From: JAAXGX01 sp965203565
Lineage (GTDB): Bacteria; Acidobacteriota; Vicinamibacteria; Vicinamibacterales; UBA8438
Reading direction: 5' to 3'
Length of the DNA: 64,000 bases
NCBI GenBank assembly: GCA_965203565.1
Contig: OZ241896.1
Coordinates: 496,001-560,000, forward strand
Part shown: positions 17,769 through 25,011 of the stretch, in pieces
Position numbering within the stretch: the first letter of the stretch is position 1
How the letters are laid out: each line of letters starts with the position of its first letter
Made by a program: the position numbers and the translations under genes
The notes under the pieces: generated by a model
Databases searched by the model: none
Seen by the model: the letters and a program-made list of their open reading frames with translations, nothing else
What the model was told of the DNA's origin: nothing

Positions 17769-19228
17769 AGAACGGGTTTGACGCCGCCCTTGCGGCCGAG
17801 TCCGTATCCAACTCGAAAGACGTCCGGGATGTTGACCCGCCCGTCGCGCATCTCCAGGAAGACGCCGAGCGCTTCGAGGTCCCGGCGCACGCCGTCGGCG
17901 CCCTGGTCGATATGGGCGGGCGGCAGCTTGACGTCGTCCTGCTCCACTGCCCTGGTCAGATCGTCGAGCACTCCCTGTCGGCGCCAGCGCTCCGCGATCT
18001 CGTCGAAACCGCAGGGGACGACCAGACCTCCAAGGGGACTCAGCACCCGATCCATCCAGGGGTAGTCTTCGCGGATTTCCCTGACGCGAATCGTCGAGGC
18101 TTCCCGCACCCCGCTCTTGACGCCGTCGTAGTGCAACGCGGTCGCGCACTCCGGGTTGCGGCTTTCGGTGTCGGCGGCGGCCGTGCGCAACGCCGCCAGG
18201 AACGAGCGGGGACTCACCCGGCCTTCCGTATCCCCCAGGTGGTTCGGAATCCAGGTGTAGGGAAAGCCGCGCTTGGGCCCGCGTCCCATCCATCGTCCGG
18301 CGATGGCATGGAACTTCTCGCGCTGGTGGTCGTCGCTGGCGATCAACGGCCGCGGGACGGCGAACACCGCGCCGTCACCGACGTCCACGGAAGGCCAGTC
18401 GCCGCCCCCGAAGAAACCGCGGAAGGCTCGTCCGTGCTCCCCGTTCGCGAGATAGTGCCACAACAGGCCGTACAGCTCGCGACGCGGCCAGTTCAGTTCA
18501 ACGGCCGAAGACAACACTTTCGAGGCGTCCGGAAAGTCGGCGATCGTGCTCTCGTCCATCTGGTCGGACCGCAGGAACGCCTTCACCCGGAGACGCCGGT
18601 ACGAACGCATGTCGAGAGCGGTCTGCAGCAGGCCGCGAATCGCCCGGCGCATGTGCCGCCATTCGTCGGCGCAGCGGTCCAGGGCGTCGAAGAGGATCAG
18701 CAGGTGAACCCCTTTCCGGTCGAATTCGGCGTCGCGTTCCAGAAAGAGACGCTCGATCGCTTCCGGATCGTCACGGACGTACGTCGTGCGATCCTCCCAG
18801 GACGATCGCCTGCCGAGCGGGTGACTGCGGTCGTCCTTGGCGAGTTGCCAGGCTTGCAGCATTCGCCAGACGAGTCGCGGTTCGAGGCCGTTGTTCATCA
18901 GGCTCAGCAGCTGGCCCTTGCCGGGATACTGGCCGGGCGCCGGCGTGACGCCGAAACCGGTCCGCACCTCGGTCTCTTCGTTCAACCTCGACGGTCTGGC
19001 CTGACGCCCGACCAGGCGGCGCACCTTGGCGTCTTGCAGCGCGCTCCACCAGAACGTCTTGCCCGCGCCCCGCATCCCGGTCACCAGCATGCTGTCGGGG
19101 TCCAGCGCCCGCGTGTGCGACGGCGGCAGATGGACGTGCTCGGGCCGCGGCTGATCCCCATGGCTCGTCCCCGCCGGCAGCGCGGCCAGCGCGTTCCGCG
19201 CGGCCTCGACTGCGACGGTCGGGGTCAC
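17765..19228 (-). CDS. P-loop ATPase of helicase/methylase operon
   Basis: A 487-residue protein with Walker A GMRGAGKT at residues 51-58 and a hydrophobic Walker B strand LLILFDALDR near 174-185. The region between contains a long insert with no recognised domain. The overall pattern is that of a STAND or ParA-adjacent regulatory ATPase; I cannot assign a named family. The start is a GTG that overlaps the stop of the chimeric HEPN-like gene (GTGA), and its own stop overlaps the helicase start (GTGA). Such strict coupling implies that the ATPase belongs to the same machine as the helicase and methylase. No membrane segment is seen. Confidence 0.75.
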   Translation of the reverse strand: MTPTVAVEAARNALAALPAGTSHGDQPRPEHVHLPPSHTRALDPDSMLVTGMRGAGKTFWWSALQDAKVRRLVGRQARPSRLNEETEVRTGFGVTPAPGQYPGKGQLLSLMNNGLEPRLVWRMLQAWQLAKDDRSHPLGRRSSWEDRTTYVRDDPEAIERLFLERDAEFDRKGVHLLILFDALDRCADEWRHMRRAIRGLLQTALDMRSYRRLRVKAFLRSDQMDESTIADFPDASKVLSSAVELNWPRRELYGLLWHYLANGEHGRAFRGFFGGGDWPSVDVGDGAVFAVPRPLIASDDHQREKFHAIAGRWMGRGPKRGFPYTWIPNHLGDTEGRVSPRSFLAALRTAAADTESRNPECATALHYDGVKSGVREASTIRVREIREDYPWMDRVLSPLGGLVVPCGFDEIAERWRRQGVLDDLTRAVEQDDVKLPPAHIDQGADGVRRDLEALGVFLEMRDGRVNIPDVFRVGYGLGRKGGVKPVL

Positions 19229-20241
19229 GGTTTCTCCTCGCCGCCGGCGGCCTTCAGCAACTTGTCGAACCGTTCGAGGAACGACGCGTACGCCTGGCGC
19301 ACGATCGATTCCTCGAAGTCGCGCAGCGACGCGCCCGCGGCCAGGCCGCGCGTCCAGTGGATCGCGAGCGGGTCGTGAGGGGCGTCGTCGTCGTGCAGAT
19401 CGAACGAGAACGCGTCGCCCGAGTCGCCGGACGGCACGTCGTCATACAGGCGGTCGCGAAACAGGTCCCACGCCCGCTCCCGGAACCGCTCCAGATACCG
19501 TTCCGTCTCCGTTGCGGGCGTCAGCGCGGACACGATCGAAAGACGTTCGCGGATTCGCGCCGCCAGTTCGTGACGTCCCCAGTGGCGGAAGAGGATGTCG
19601 CAGCCGGTCCAGTGGCTCTCCGAATCGGCGGCGAACAGGAGCACCTGCGCGTCGAGATCCGTGACCGCCGCCGCGGCGGCGTCGTGCAGGCCGCTCCGGC
19701 TTTCCAGCAGGACGATCTCCGGCTCGAAATCGGATTCGAGGCGCTCCAGCAGACGCCGGAGCCGCGCCGTCCACGAGCCGGCGGCATCCATGTGGACCCG
19801 GCCGAGCTTGGCCAGGTACTCGCCCGCCTCGCCGCCATGCGCGGGCACGACTCGGACGTCGCCGTCGAAGTCCTGCGTCCATTGCGGCGCCGCCGCGATG
19901 CGCTCGACTACTCGATCGCCCTGCCCGACGAGATCCTCCACGAACCAGTCCGTGAACGGATTGTCCTCCGGAAGCCGGCTCGAATACCGCGCCCCGCCGG
20001 GACCCGCCGCGAAGCTCCGGAATTCCGGCCAGAGCTCCCGCACGTGCTTCCGGTATCGCTCTGCGGGAATCCCGGCGGCGTCGACGGGCATTCCCATCGC
20101 CTGCATCACGGCCTTCAGGCCGCATTCCGCGCTGAACCCGTACATCTGGTCGGCGTTGGCCCACCGCGCATTCCCGAGCAGCAACTCGGCGTCATCCCAG
20201 TGCCGCCGGTGCGCGTCGACGAAATCCGCAGGGCGTGGCAT
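19225..20241 (-). CDS. Chimeric protein: HEPN-like N-terminus joined to ParA-like ATPase C-terminal half
   Basis: A 338-residue protein that looks like two proteins fused by an internal deletion. Residues 1-99 (HWDDAELLLGNARWANADQ, then YGFSAECGLKAVMQAMG) resemble a HEPN-like family that I remember as a separate protein of about 220 residues. From about residue 100 the sequence (VVPAHGGEAGEYLAKLGRV, then IVLLESRSGLHDAA) resembles the C-terminal half of ParA/MinD-like ATPases of the KGGVGR-variant kind. The P-loop that should start that ATPase is missing; no GKT/GKS motif is present. The frame is intact across the joint. It may still bind partners but should not hydrolyse ATP. First gene of the six-gene operon. 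Confidence 0.6.
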   Translation of the reverse strand: MPRPADFVDAHRRHWDDAELLLGNARWANADQMYGFSAECGLKAVMQAMGMPVDAAGIPAERYRKHVRELWPEFRSFAAGPGGARYSSRLPEDNPFTDWFVEDLVGQGDRVVERIAAAPQWTQDFDGDVRVVPAHGGEAGEYLAKLGRVHMDAAGSWTARLRRLLERLESDFEPEIVLLESRSGLHDAAAAAVTDLDAQVLLFAADSESHWTGCDILFRHWGRHELAARIRERLSIVSALTPATETERYLERFRERAWDLFRDRLYDDVPSGDSGDAFSFDLHDDDAPHDPLAIHWTRGLAAGASLRDFEESIVRQAYASFLERFDKLLKAAGGEEKP

Positions 20242-20380
20242 GCTTCGCTTCGATCATAGTGCAATCGGCCGCAATGCTCCGGCGTCGCCCGCCGGCGCGC
20301 GTTTCGCCGCTGCAAGCGCGACGCGATCCGGTACTGTCACCTACTAGAGCTACAGCTTCCGCTGTCAAGGACCGGAGCAG

Positions 20381-20605
20381 AGCCAGGGCCCCAACGTGCC
20401 GTGGGACGAGGGCGACACGCCGATCCGCGAGACGCTCCGGCTCCTGCGCGACGAAGGCTGGGATATCCCGGCCAACATCGAGTACGAGTACCCGGCGATC
20501 GAGATGGCCGCGGCCGACCTCGTGCAGGCCCAACCCGTCCAGCAGCCCGTGGTGGAATCCCGCGTCGCGCCGAGAGCGGCGAGGCGCCCGCCTGACAAGG
20601 CGTGA
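20381..20605 (+). pseudogene. Remnant of sugar phosphate isomerase/epimerase C-terminus
   Basis: Reading in frame from about 20381, the translation contains GPNVPWDEGDTPIRE followed by RDEGWDIPANIEYEYP, a pattern typical of the C-terminal part of xylose-isomerase-like TIM-barrel proteins common in Acidobacteria. Everything N-terminal is missing, and after EYEYP the similarity stops; the frame then runs into the dispersed repeat and ends at 20605. I treat it as a fragment, not a gene. It lies in the 429-bp gap between the defence operon and fabZ and marks the border where the island meets the core genome. Confidence 0.6.
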
Positions 20606-20624
20606 GGAGGGCGCATATCGGGCG
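20542..20624 (+). repeat. Dispersed repeat, copy 1 (left half only)
   Basis: About 83 bp that match 26931-27013 with only a few differences, both beginning GCAGCCCGTGGTGGAATC and both containing TGACAAGGCGTGAGGAGGGC. The right half and the terminal inverted repeat found in copy 2 are absent, so this copy is truncated. It follows the isomerase remnant and ends about 45 bp before the fabZ start. Confidence 0.8.
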
Positions 20625-20670
20625 TGCGTCCACAGCCCGTGCGCGACGCCGACTCCGATATACTGATGCG

Positions 20671-21162
20671 GTGAGCTTCGAGCTTCAGCTTCCGCTCGAC
20701 AACGCCGCCATCGAGCAGATCCTCCCGCACCGGAACCCGTTCCTGCTGGTCGACCGGATTACCGAGTTCGAGTCGGACAAGCGGATCATCGGGATCAAGA
20801 ACGTATCGCTCAACGAGCGGTTCCTGGCCCGCCGGCCGGGTGAGGAGCCGGTGTTGCCCCCGACCATCCTGACGGAGGCGATCGCCCAGGTGGGAGCCAT
20901 TCTGATCCTGGCGAAACCGGAGAATCGCGGACGGCTGCCGTACTTCATGGGGATCGAGCGCGTCCGGTACCGCCGGCCGGTCCGCCCCGGCGACGTCGTC
21001 GTCCTCGAGGCGATCGTCGACCGCCTGCGCAGCCGCATGGGACGGCTGAACGGCCTCGCGCGGGTCAACGGAGCCGTGGCGATGGAAGGCCGGATGGCGT
21101 TCGTCCTCGGTCCGAGCGCGCGGGGCCCGGGCGAGACCGCGCCGGCGGGCGTTTCGGATTAG
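20671..21162 (+). CDS. fabZ: 3-hydroxyacyl-[acyl-carrier-protein] dehydratase FabZ
   Basis: A 163-residue hotdog-fold dehydratase that removes water from 3-hydroxyacyl-ACP in fatty acid synthesis. The catalytic histidine is in ILPHRNPFLLVDRI and the catalytic glutamate in PTILTEAIAQVGA. The GTG at 20671 gives the normal FabZ N-terminus; the open frame upstream is repeat-derived sequence and should not be included. It has a short extended C-terminal tail (GPGETAPAGVSD). It is followed 1 nt later by a PCYCGC-type protein gene. No other lipid genes are adjacent. Confidence 0.93.
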   Translation: MSFELQLPLDNAAIEQILPHRNPFLLVDRITEFESDKRIIGIKNVSLNERFLARRPGEEPVLPPTILTEAIAQVGAILILAKPENRGRLPYFMGIERVRYRRPVRPGDVVVLEAIVDRLRSRMGRLNGLARVNGAVAMEGRMAFVLGPSARGPGETAPAGVSD

Positions 21163-21163
21163 A

Positions 21164-21814
21164 ATGGCCGCCATGGAACCGAAAAGAAGCGCGCGCCGGT
21201 CAGACGATCCAGGTGCGCCCGGGCAGTCCGCCGGACCGCCGTGGATCCTGATCGGCGGCGGCGTGGCTTTCCTGGCCGCCCTGGCCGTCTTCCTGTGGCG
21301 GCCGGCGGCGGTGGAGGAGGAAGTCTTCAGTCCCTCTCCGCCCCAGGTCGAACGACCGGAGCCTCCTGCCGCGTCGGAGCCGCCCGCCGCGGCGGCCGAG
21401 CCTCGGCCGGTCTCGACCGCGCCGGTCCGGAGGCCGGACCCCGACGCGCCGATGCCGCCCCTGCCGGTCATTCCCGACATGGTTCCCCGGCCGCCCCAGG
21501 TGATCGCCGAGGCGTACGAGTTCGCCGGCCGCAACCCGGACGTGCTGGAGTTCGTCCCCTGCTTCTGCGGATGCGAGAGCGCAGGACACCGGGCGAACGC
21601 GCACTGCTTCGTGCAGTCGCGCAACGAGGACGGCAGCGTCGCGGTCTGGGAGCCGCACGGCATGGGTTGCGCCGTCTGCATCGACGTGGCGCGCGACTCG
21701 ATGCAGCTTCGCGCATCGGGCGCATCGGTCGGCGACGTGCGGGCCGCCGTCGAATCGAAGTACGCCGCGCGGTTCCCGCGGATGACGCCCACGCCTTCCC
21801 CGCCCTCCCGGTGA
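21164..21814 (+). CDS. Membrane-anchored PCYCGC-motif protein
   Basis: A 216-residue protein. A single membrane segment (WILIGGGVAFLAALAVFLW) lies near residues 27-45, followed by a Pro-rich linker. The extracytoplasmic part carries VPCFCGCES, a variant of the PCYCGC motif, plus further cysteines in HGMGCAVCID. Proteins of this family are of unknown biochemical role, possibly metal- or redox-linked. Two starts are possible, ATG at 21164 or at 21173. The stop overlaps the GTG of the histidine kinase gene (GTGA), so the two are coupled and the protein could feed a signal to the kinase; that link is inference. Confidence 0.8.
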   Translation: MAAMEPKRSARRSDDPGAPGQSAGPPWILIGGGVAFLAALAVFLWRPAAVEEEVFSPSPPQVERPEPPAASEPPAAAAEPRPVSTAPVRRPDPDAPMPPLPVIPDMVPRPPQVIAEAYEFAGRNPDVLEFVPCFCGCESAGHRANAHCFVQSRNEDGSVAVWEPHGMGCAVCIDVARDSMQLRASGASVGDVRAAVESKYAARFPRMTPTPSPPSR

Positions 21815-23364
21815 CAGCCGGACCGGGCGCGGTTCGGAGGGAAGCGGTAACCCTCGCCGACGCGCTGGCCGGACTGTTCGAATCGGCGCCCTTGGGGATC
21901 TACCTCGGGGCGCTCGACCCGGACGGCGACGACGTGACCGTCGCGGTGAACCCGCACCTCAAGCTGATGTTCGGCCATGCGCCGGACGCCGCCGCCGCCG
22001 CGGTCCGGCCGTTCGAGCCGGCGCGCTTCGTCGACCCGCAGGTGCGGCCGGCGTTCTTCGAGCGTCTGCATCGCGACAGCGCGGTGACCGACTACCTCCT
22101 GCGTCTCCGGCGGGCCGACGACACGCCGTTCTGGGTGGAGGTCACGGCCGCCGTCGGCGACGGGTCGTCCGCGCCGGACCGTCAACTTTCCGCCCTCGTC
22201 CGGGACGTCAGCGACCGGCGCCGCATCGAGGACCAGAGCCGCGACGTCTCGCAGCAGGTGCTCCAGGCCGAGAAGCTGGCGGCCCTCGGGCAAACGGTGT
22301 CCGGCGTCGCCCACGAACTCAACAACCCGCTGGCCACCATCCTCACCTGGTCCGAGCGGCTGGCCGGACGCCCGCTCGACGACGTCGCCAGACAGGGGAT
22401 CGACACGATTCTGAGCGAGTCGGAACGCGCCGCGAAGATCGTGCGCAACCTGCTGACCTTCTCGCGGAAGCGCCACACCACCCGGACCATGGTCGACCTG
22501 AACCAGGTGGTGCGGGAGACGCTCGCGCTCCGGAGTTACGAGCACCGTGTGTCGAACGTCACCATCATCGACGGCTTGGCCACGGGGCTGCCGCAGGTGT
22601 TCGCCGACCCGCATCACCTCAAGCAGGTGCTGCTCAACCTGATCATCAACGCCGAGCAGGCGATGCTGTCGGCGCACGGCCGCGGCGCACTGATCACCCG
22701 GTCGTGGTACGAGGCCGGCCGCGACGTGGTCATCCTGGAGCTGAACGACGACGGCCCCGGCGTGCCGGACGACGTGCGGACCCGGATCTTCGACCCGTTC
22801 TTCACGACGAAGGACGTCGGCAAGGGGACCGGCCTCGGGTTGACCGTGGCCTACGCGATCATGCAGGACCACGGGGGGGAGATCCAGGTCCGCTCGGCGG
22901 CAGGCGGCGGGGCCTCCTTCTTCATCGAACTGCCGGCCGGCGGCGGCGGCGACCGGCCGGCGAAGGCCCGCGCCGTGGAGCAGCCCGTCGCCGACGGCGG
23001 GGGCGCCTCGGTGCTGCTGGTCGAGGACGAGCCGGCGCTCGCCACCGCCGTCTCCGAGGTGCTGGCGGACGCCGGCTACCGGGTCGATCGCGCCGGGGAC
23101 GGCCGGGAGGCGCTCGACCACGTCGGCAAAACGGTGTATGACGCCATCGTCTGCGACCTCAAGATGCCCCGGATGGACGGACGCGCGTTCTACCTGGAGA
23201 TCGCGAAGACCGCGCCCCGGCTGGCCCGCCGGATCGTGTTCGTGACCGGGGACGTGGCCGGGACCGACGCCGAACGGTTCCTGCACGACACCGGCTGCCG
23301 CTGGCTCGCGAAACCGTTCCGGCTCGGCGAACTCCTCCGCGTCACGCGCGAGGTGATCGGGTGA
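21811..23364 (+). CDS. Hybrid sensor histidine kinase with PAS and receiver domains
   Basis: A 517-residue soluble kinase. Residues of about 10-130 form a PAS domain; the phospho-acceptor H-box SGVAHELNNPLATIL lies near residue 165; the N-box (LINLIINAEQAM-like), FDPFFTTKDVGKGTGLGL and the G-boxes follow; residues of about 400-517 form a receiver with the phospho-aspartate in CDLKMPRMDGR and the conserved lysine in LAKPF. The start is a GTG overlapping the previous stop; upstream in-frame sequence lies inside the PCYCGC gene in another frame. No membrane segment, so sensing is cytoplasmic or via a partner. The convergent neighbour is a sigma-28-type gene, and an NtrC-type regulator is 1.6 kb away. 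Confidence 0.9.
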   Translation: MTAGPGAVRREAVTLADALAGLFESAPLGIYLGALDPDGDDVTVAVNPHLKLMFGHAPDAAAAAVRPFEPARFVDPQVRPAFFERLHRDSAVTDYLLRLRRADDTPFWVEVTAAVGDGSSAPDRQLSALVRDVSDRRRIEDQSRDVSQQVLQAEKLAALGQTVSGVAHELNNPLATILTWSERLAGRPLDDVARQGIDTILSESERAAKIVRNLLTFSRKRHTTRTMVDLNQVVRETLALRSYEHRVSNVTIIDGLATGLPQVFADPHHLKQVLLNLIINAEQAMLSAHGRGALITRSWYEAGRDVVILELNDDGPGVPDDVRTRIFDPFFTTKDVGKGTGLGLTVAYAIMQDHGGEIQVRSAAGGGASFFIELPAGGGGDRPAKARAVEQPVADGGGASVLLVEDEPALATAVSEVLADAGYRVDRAGDGREALDHVGKTVYDAIVCDLKMPRMDGRAFYLEIAKTAPRLARRIVFVTGDVAGTDAERFLHDTGCRWLAKPFRLGELLRVTREVIG

Positions 23365-23369
23365 CGCCG

Positions 23370-23404
23370 CGCTCACGCCGCCGCGCGGAGCGGCGGCGTG
23401 AGCG
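23370..23404. terminator. Perfect hairpin between convergent kinase and sigma-factor genes
   Basis: A 15-bp perfect inverted repeat (arms 23370-23384 and 23390-23404) with a 5-nt loop. It begins just after the kinase stop at 23364 and overlaps the last codons of the convergent sigma-factor gene. There is no T-run, so it may act as a hairpin-only bidirectional terminator or 3' end stabiliser. Confidence 0.55.
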
Positions 23405-24137
23405 TGGCGTCCAGCGCGGCCGGCGCCAGGTCCGGTCCCAACAGGGCGCGCAGGCGCCGGATGGCGCGCGCGTGAAGCTGCGATACGCGTGACTCGTTCA
23501 CGCCGAGCTCGGCGCCGATCTCCTTCATCGTCGCCTCGCCGTAGTAGTACATCCCGACCAGCTTCCGCTCCCGGGGCGGCAACGCCGCGAGGGCGGCCCG
23601 CAGGCGGTCCCGGACCTCGTGCAGCTCGCACTCCTCGTCCGGCGCCGCCGGCGCCGCCGGCGTCATCACCGGAGGCAGATTGGCCTCGTCTATCGTGTCG
23701 GCGTTCGCCGCCGGAGAGGTCGACTCGATCGTGTTGATCCGGATGATCATCCGCCCGAGGCTGACCTCGTCGGTGTCGAGATGGCTCGCGAGGTCGGAGA
23801 GCGTCGGCTCGCACCCGAGCTGATGCCGCAGCTTCTCGCGGGCCGCTTCGAGCTCACGCCGCACGCGCCGGACGCCGCGGGGCCAGGCGTCCCGCCGCAG
23901 CGCGTCGATCATCGCCCCGCGCACGCGCCGCTCGGCGAACGTCTCGAACTTGATGCCGCGCGATTCGTCGAACCGGCGCGCGGCGTCGATCAAGCCGATC
24001 ATGCCGTCCTGCACCAGGTCCGCGACGTCGACCGAGTTCGGCATGGACGCGGCGACCCGGCGGGCCAGCGCGTGCACGAACGGAAGACTGTTGTCGATGC
24101 GTTCCCGATCGATCTTGACCTGTCGTGTTCTGCTCAT
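23373..24137 (-). CDS. RNA polymerase sigma factor, sigma-28/FliA type
   Basis: A 254-residue sigma-70-family factor. Region 2 is visible as DVADLVQDGMIGLIDAARRF followed by KFETFAERRVRGAMIDALR, the FliA/WhiG form; region 3 as CEPTLSDLASHL; region 4 as LPPRERKLVGMYYYGEATMK and ESRVSQLHARAIRRL. This class directs motility, chemotaxis or development genes. The ATG at 24137 gives the normal N-terminus, with a purine-rich GGGGAGCGAGAAG before it. No flagellar genes are nearby, so the regulon may be different. A strong sigma-54 promoter match lies 43-58 bp upstream of the start, suggesting that this sigma gene is itself switched on by an enhancer-binding regulator. Confidence 0.9.
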   Translation of the reverse strand: MSRTRQVKIDRERIDNSLPFVHALARRVAASMPNSVDVADLVQDGMIGLIDAARRFDESRGIKFETFAERRVRGAMIDALRRDAWPRGVRRVRRELEAAREKLRHQLGCEPTLSDLASHLDTDEVSLGRMIIRINTIESTSPAANADTIDEANLPPVMTPAAPAAPDEECELHEVRDRLRAALAALPPRERKLVGMYYYGEATMKEIGAELGVNESRVSQLHARAIRRLRALLGPDLAPAALDATLTPPLRAAA

Positions 24138-24179
24138 CTTCTCGCTCCCCGTTTGGTTTTGCCGTCGCACAACAGAAGG

Positions 24180-24195
24180 GCAAGACCGATGCCAA
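24180..24195 (-). promoter_or_regulatory. Sigma-54 (-24/-12) promoter of the sigma-28-type gene
   Basis: On the minus strand the sequence is TTGGCATCGGTCTTGC. The invariant GG and GC doublets are separated by exactly 10 bp, and the match to consensus TTGGCAC-N5-TTGC is nearly complete. The predicted transcription start, about 12 bp downstream, falls near 24168, which leaves a leader of about 30 nt with a ribosome binding site before the ATG at 24137. An NtrC-type activator gene lies at 25012-26403. Confidence 0.7.
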
Positions 24196-24247
24196 AACCC
24201 GCCGGCCAGGTGCCCACAGGGGCGAAAAACCGTGCAAGTCCCTTTTT

Positions 24248-24261
24248 TGCAACGTTTTGCA
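24248..24261. promoter_or_regulatory. Palindrome upstream of the sigma-54 promoter
   Basis: A perfect inverted repeat TGCAA-CGTT-TTGCA lying about 55-80 bp upstream of the -24 element. An enhancer-binding protein site would be expected roughly here, though usually as a pair of dyads; only one clear dyad was seen. Tentative. Confidence 0.35.
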
Positions 24262-24412
24262 TCTTGTGGAAACGCTGTGAACAGTCGTGAAGCCAGGAAC
24301 GGCGCCGCGAACAAAACCGCCAAATCCATGACGGTTCGGCCCGTTTCCGTCAACGATTTGACGCTGCGGTGGGGTGAGAGCGGCCCGGAACGGGCCTGCG
24401 AGACGTCCGGCG

Positions 24413-24670
24413 CTACTGCGCGGACGGGGTGACGAGCGCCTTGATTTCCTGCGCCGTGCTGATGGCGTCGATGACGCCCGCGACGATCTGGGCGGCGCGC
24501 GCACGGTCGGCGTCCTGCTCGTCGAGCCGGCTTTCGAGCAGCTCGGCGTTGGCGAGGACGATGCCGAGCTGGTTGTTCAACCGGTGGAACAGGGCCCGGT
24601 GCTCCGGCGGGTCGCCCGGCGCGGTTGACGCGCCGGCGTGGGGGAAGGGAAGCGGCGTCTTGCTGGACAT
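24413..24670 (-). CDS. Small protein with HisKA-like dimerisation motif
   Basis: An 85-residue protein. The core HRALFHRLNNQLGIVLANAE resembles the dimerisation and H-box helix of histidine kinases (H-R-L-N-N-x-L), followed by a second helix rich in Asp and Ala. There is no ATP-binding domain. It could be a phosphotransfer or dimerisation partner, or an inhibitor, for the hybrid kinase at 21811-23364; this is inference. The ATG at 24670 was chosen because upstream in-frame residues are Arg-rich and overlap the neighbouring HTH gene. It lies 23 nt after that HTH gene. Confidence 0.65.
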   Translation of the reverse strand: MSSKTPLPFPHAGASTAPGDPPEHRALFHRLNNQLGIVLANAELLESRLDEQDADRARAAQIVAGVIDAISTAQEIKALVTPSAQ

Positions 24671-24693
24671 TCGGTCCGTTCGCCGGCGCCTGT

Positions 24694-24900
24694 CTATGCG
24701 CCGCGCGCCGCCGTCTGGCGGTGTTCGTCGGCGCCGTCCGGCTTCCGCCACAGGGAATCGACGAAGATCCGCACCGAGCCGCCGGCCGTGCGCACGTACT
24801 CGACCTTCCCACTGGCGATCCAGTTGTAGATGGTGCGCCGGCTCACGCCGACCAGCCCGCATGCCTGCATGATGGTGGTGGTTTTTCTATCGATTATCAT
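24694..24900 (-). CDS. Small helix-turn-helix DNA-binding protein (excisionase/MerR-type)
   Basis: A 68-residue protein. The segment TIMQACGLVGVSRRTIYNWI followed by ASGKVEYVRTAGGSVRIF has the HTH_17/BldC-like form, with a winged segment after the recognition helix. Such proteins act as small transcription regulators in Acidobacteria or as excisionases in mobile elements; no integrase is nearby, so a regulator is more likely. It is divergent from the NtrC-type gene (start 25012), leaving a 111-bp shared promoter region, and is followed by the mini-HisKA gene. Confidence 0.75.
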   Translation of the reverse strand: MIIDRKTTTIMQACGLVGVSRRTIYNWIASGKVEYVRTAGGSVRIFVDSLWRKPDGADEHRQTAARGA

Positions 24901-25011
24901 GGTCCTGCCTGACGTATCGGCCGCGTTGCGGCGCCGCTGTAGCCTCGGCTTGCCTTGCAGCCCGCCTTGACGCCGGAGCCGTCCCCCGTCAAAATGCCGG
25001 CGTCACACTAA

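Noticed and set aside
1..20241. A canonical Thoeris or complete DISARM locus
   Set aside because: TIR-like proteins are present but no ThsA; DrmD- and DrmMI-like proteins are present but no DrmA, DrmB or DrmC.
20396..20605. A 69-codon frame read as a complete small gene
   Set aside because: Only the isomerase C-terminal piece looks like protein; the rest is dispersed repeat. It is listed as a pseudogene.
20632..20645. A terminal inverted repeat at the right end of repeat copy 1 (CAGCCCGTG)
   Set aside because: It is in the same orientation as the left end, not inverted, and the match is only nine bases.
24138..24412. A riboswitch (for example a c-di-GMP type) in the sigma-factor leader
   Set aside because: No conserved riboswitch core was recognised; the predicted sigma-54 start site leaves only about 30 nt of leader.
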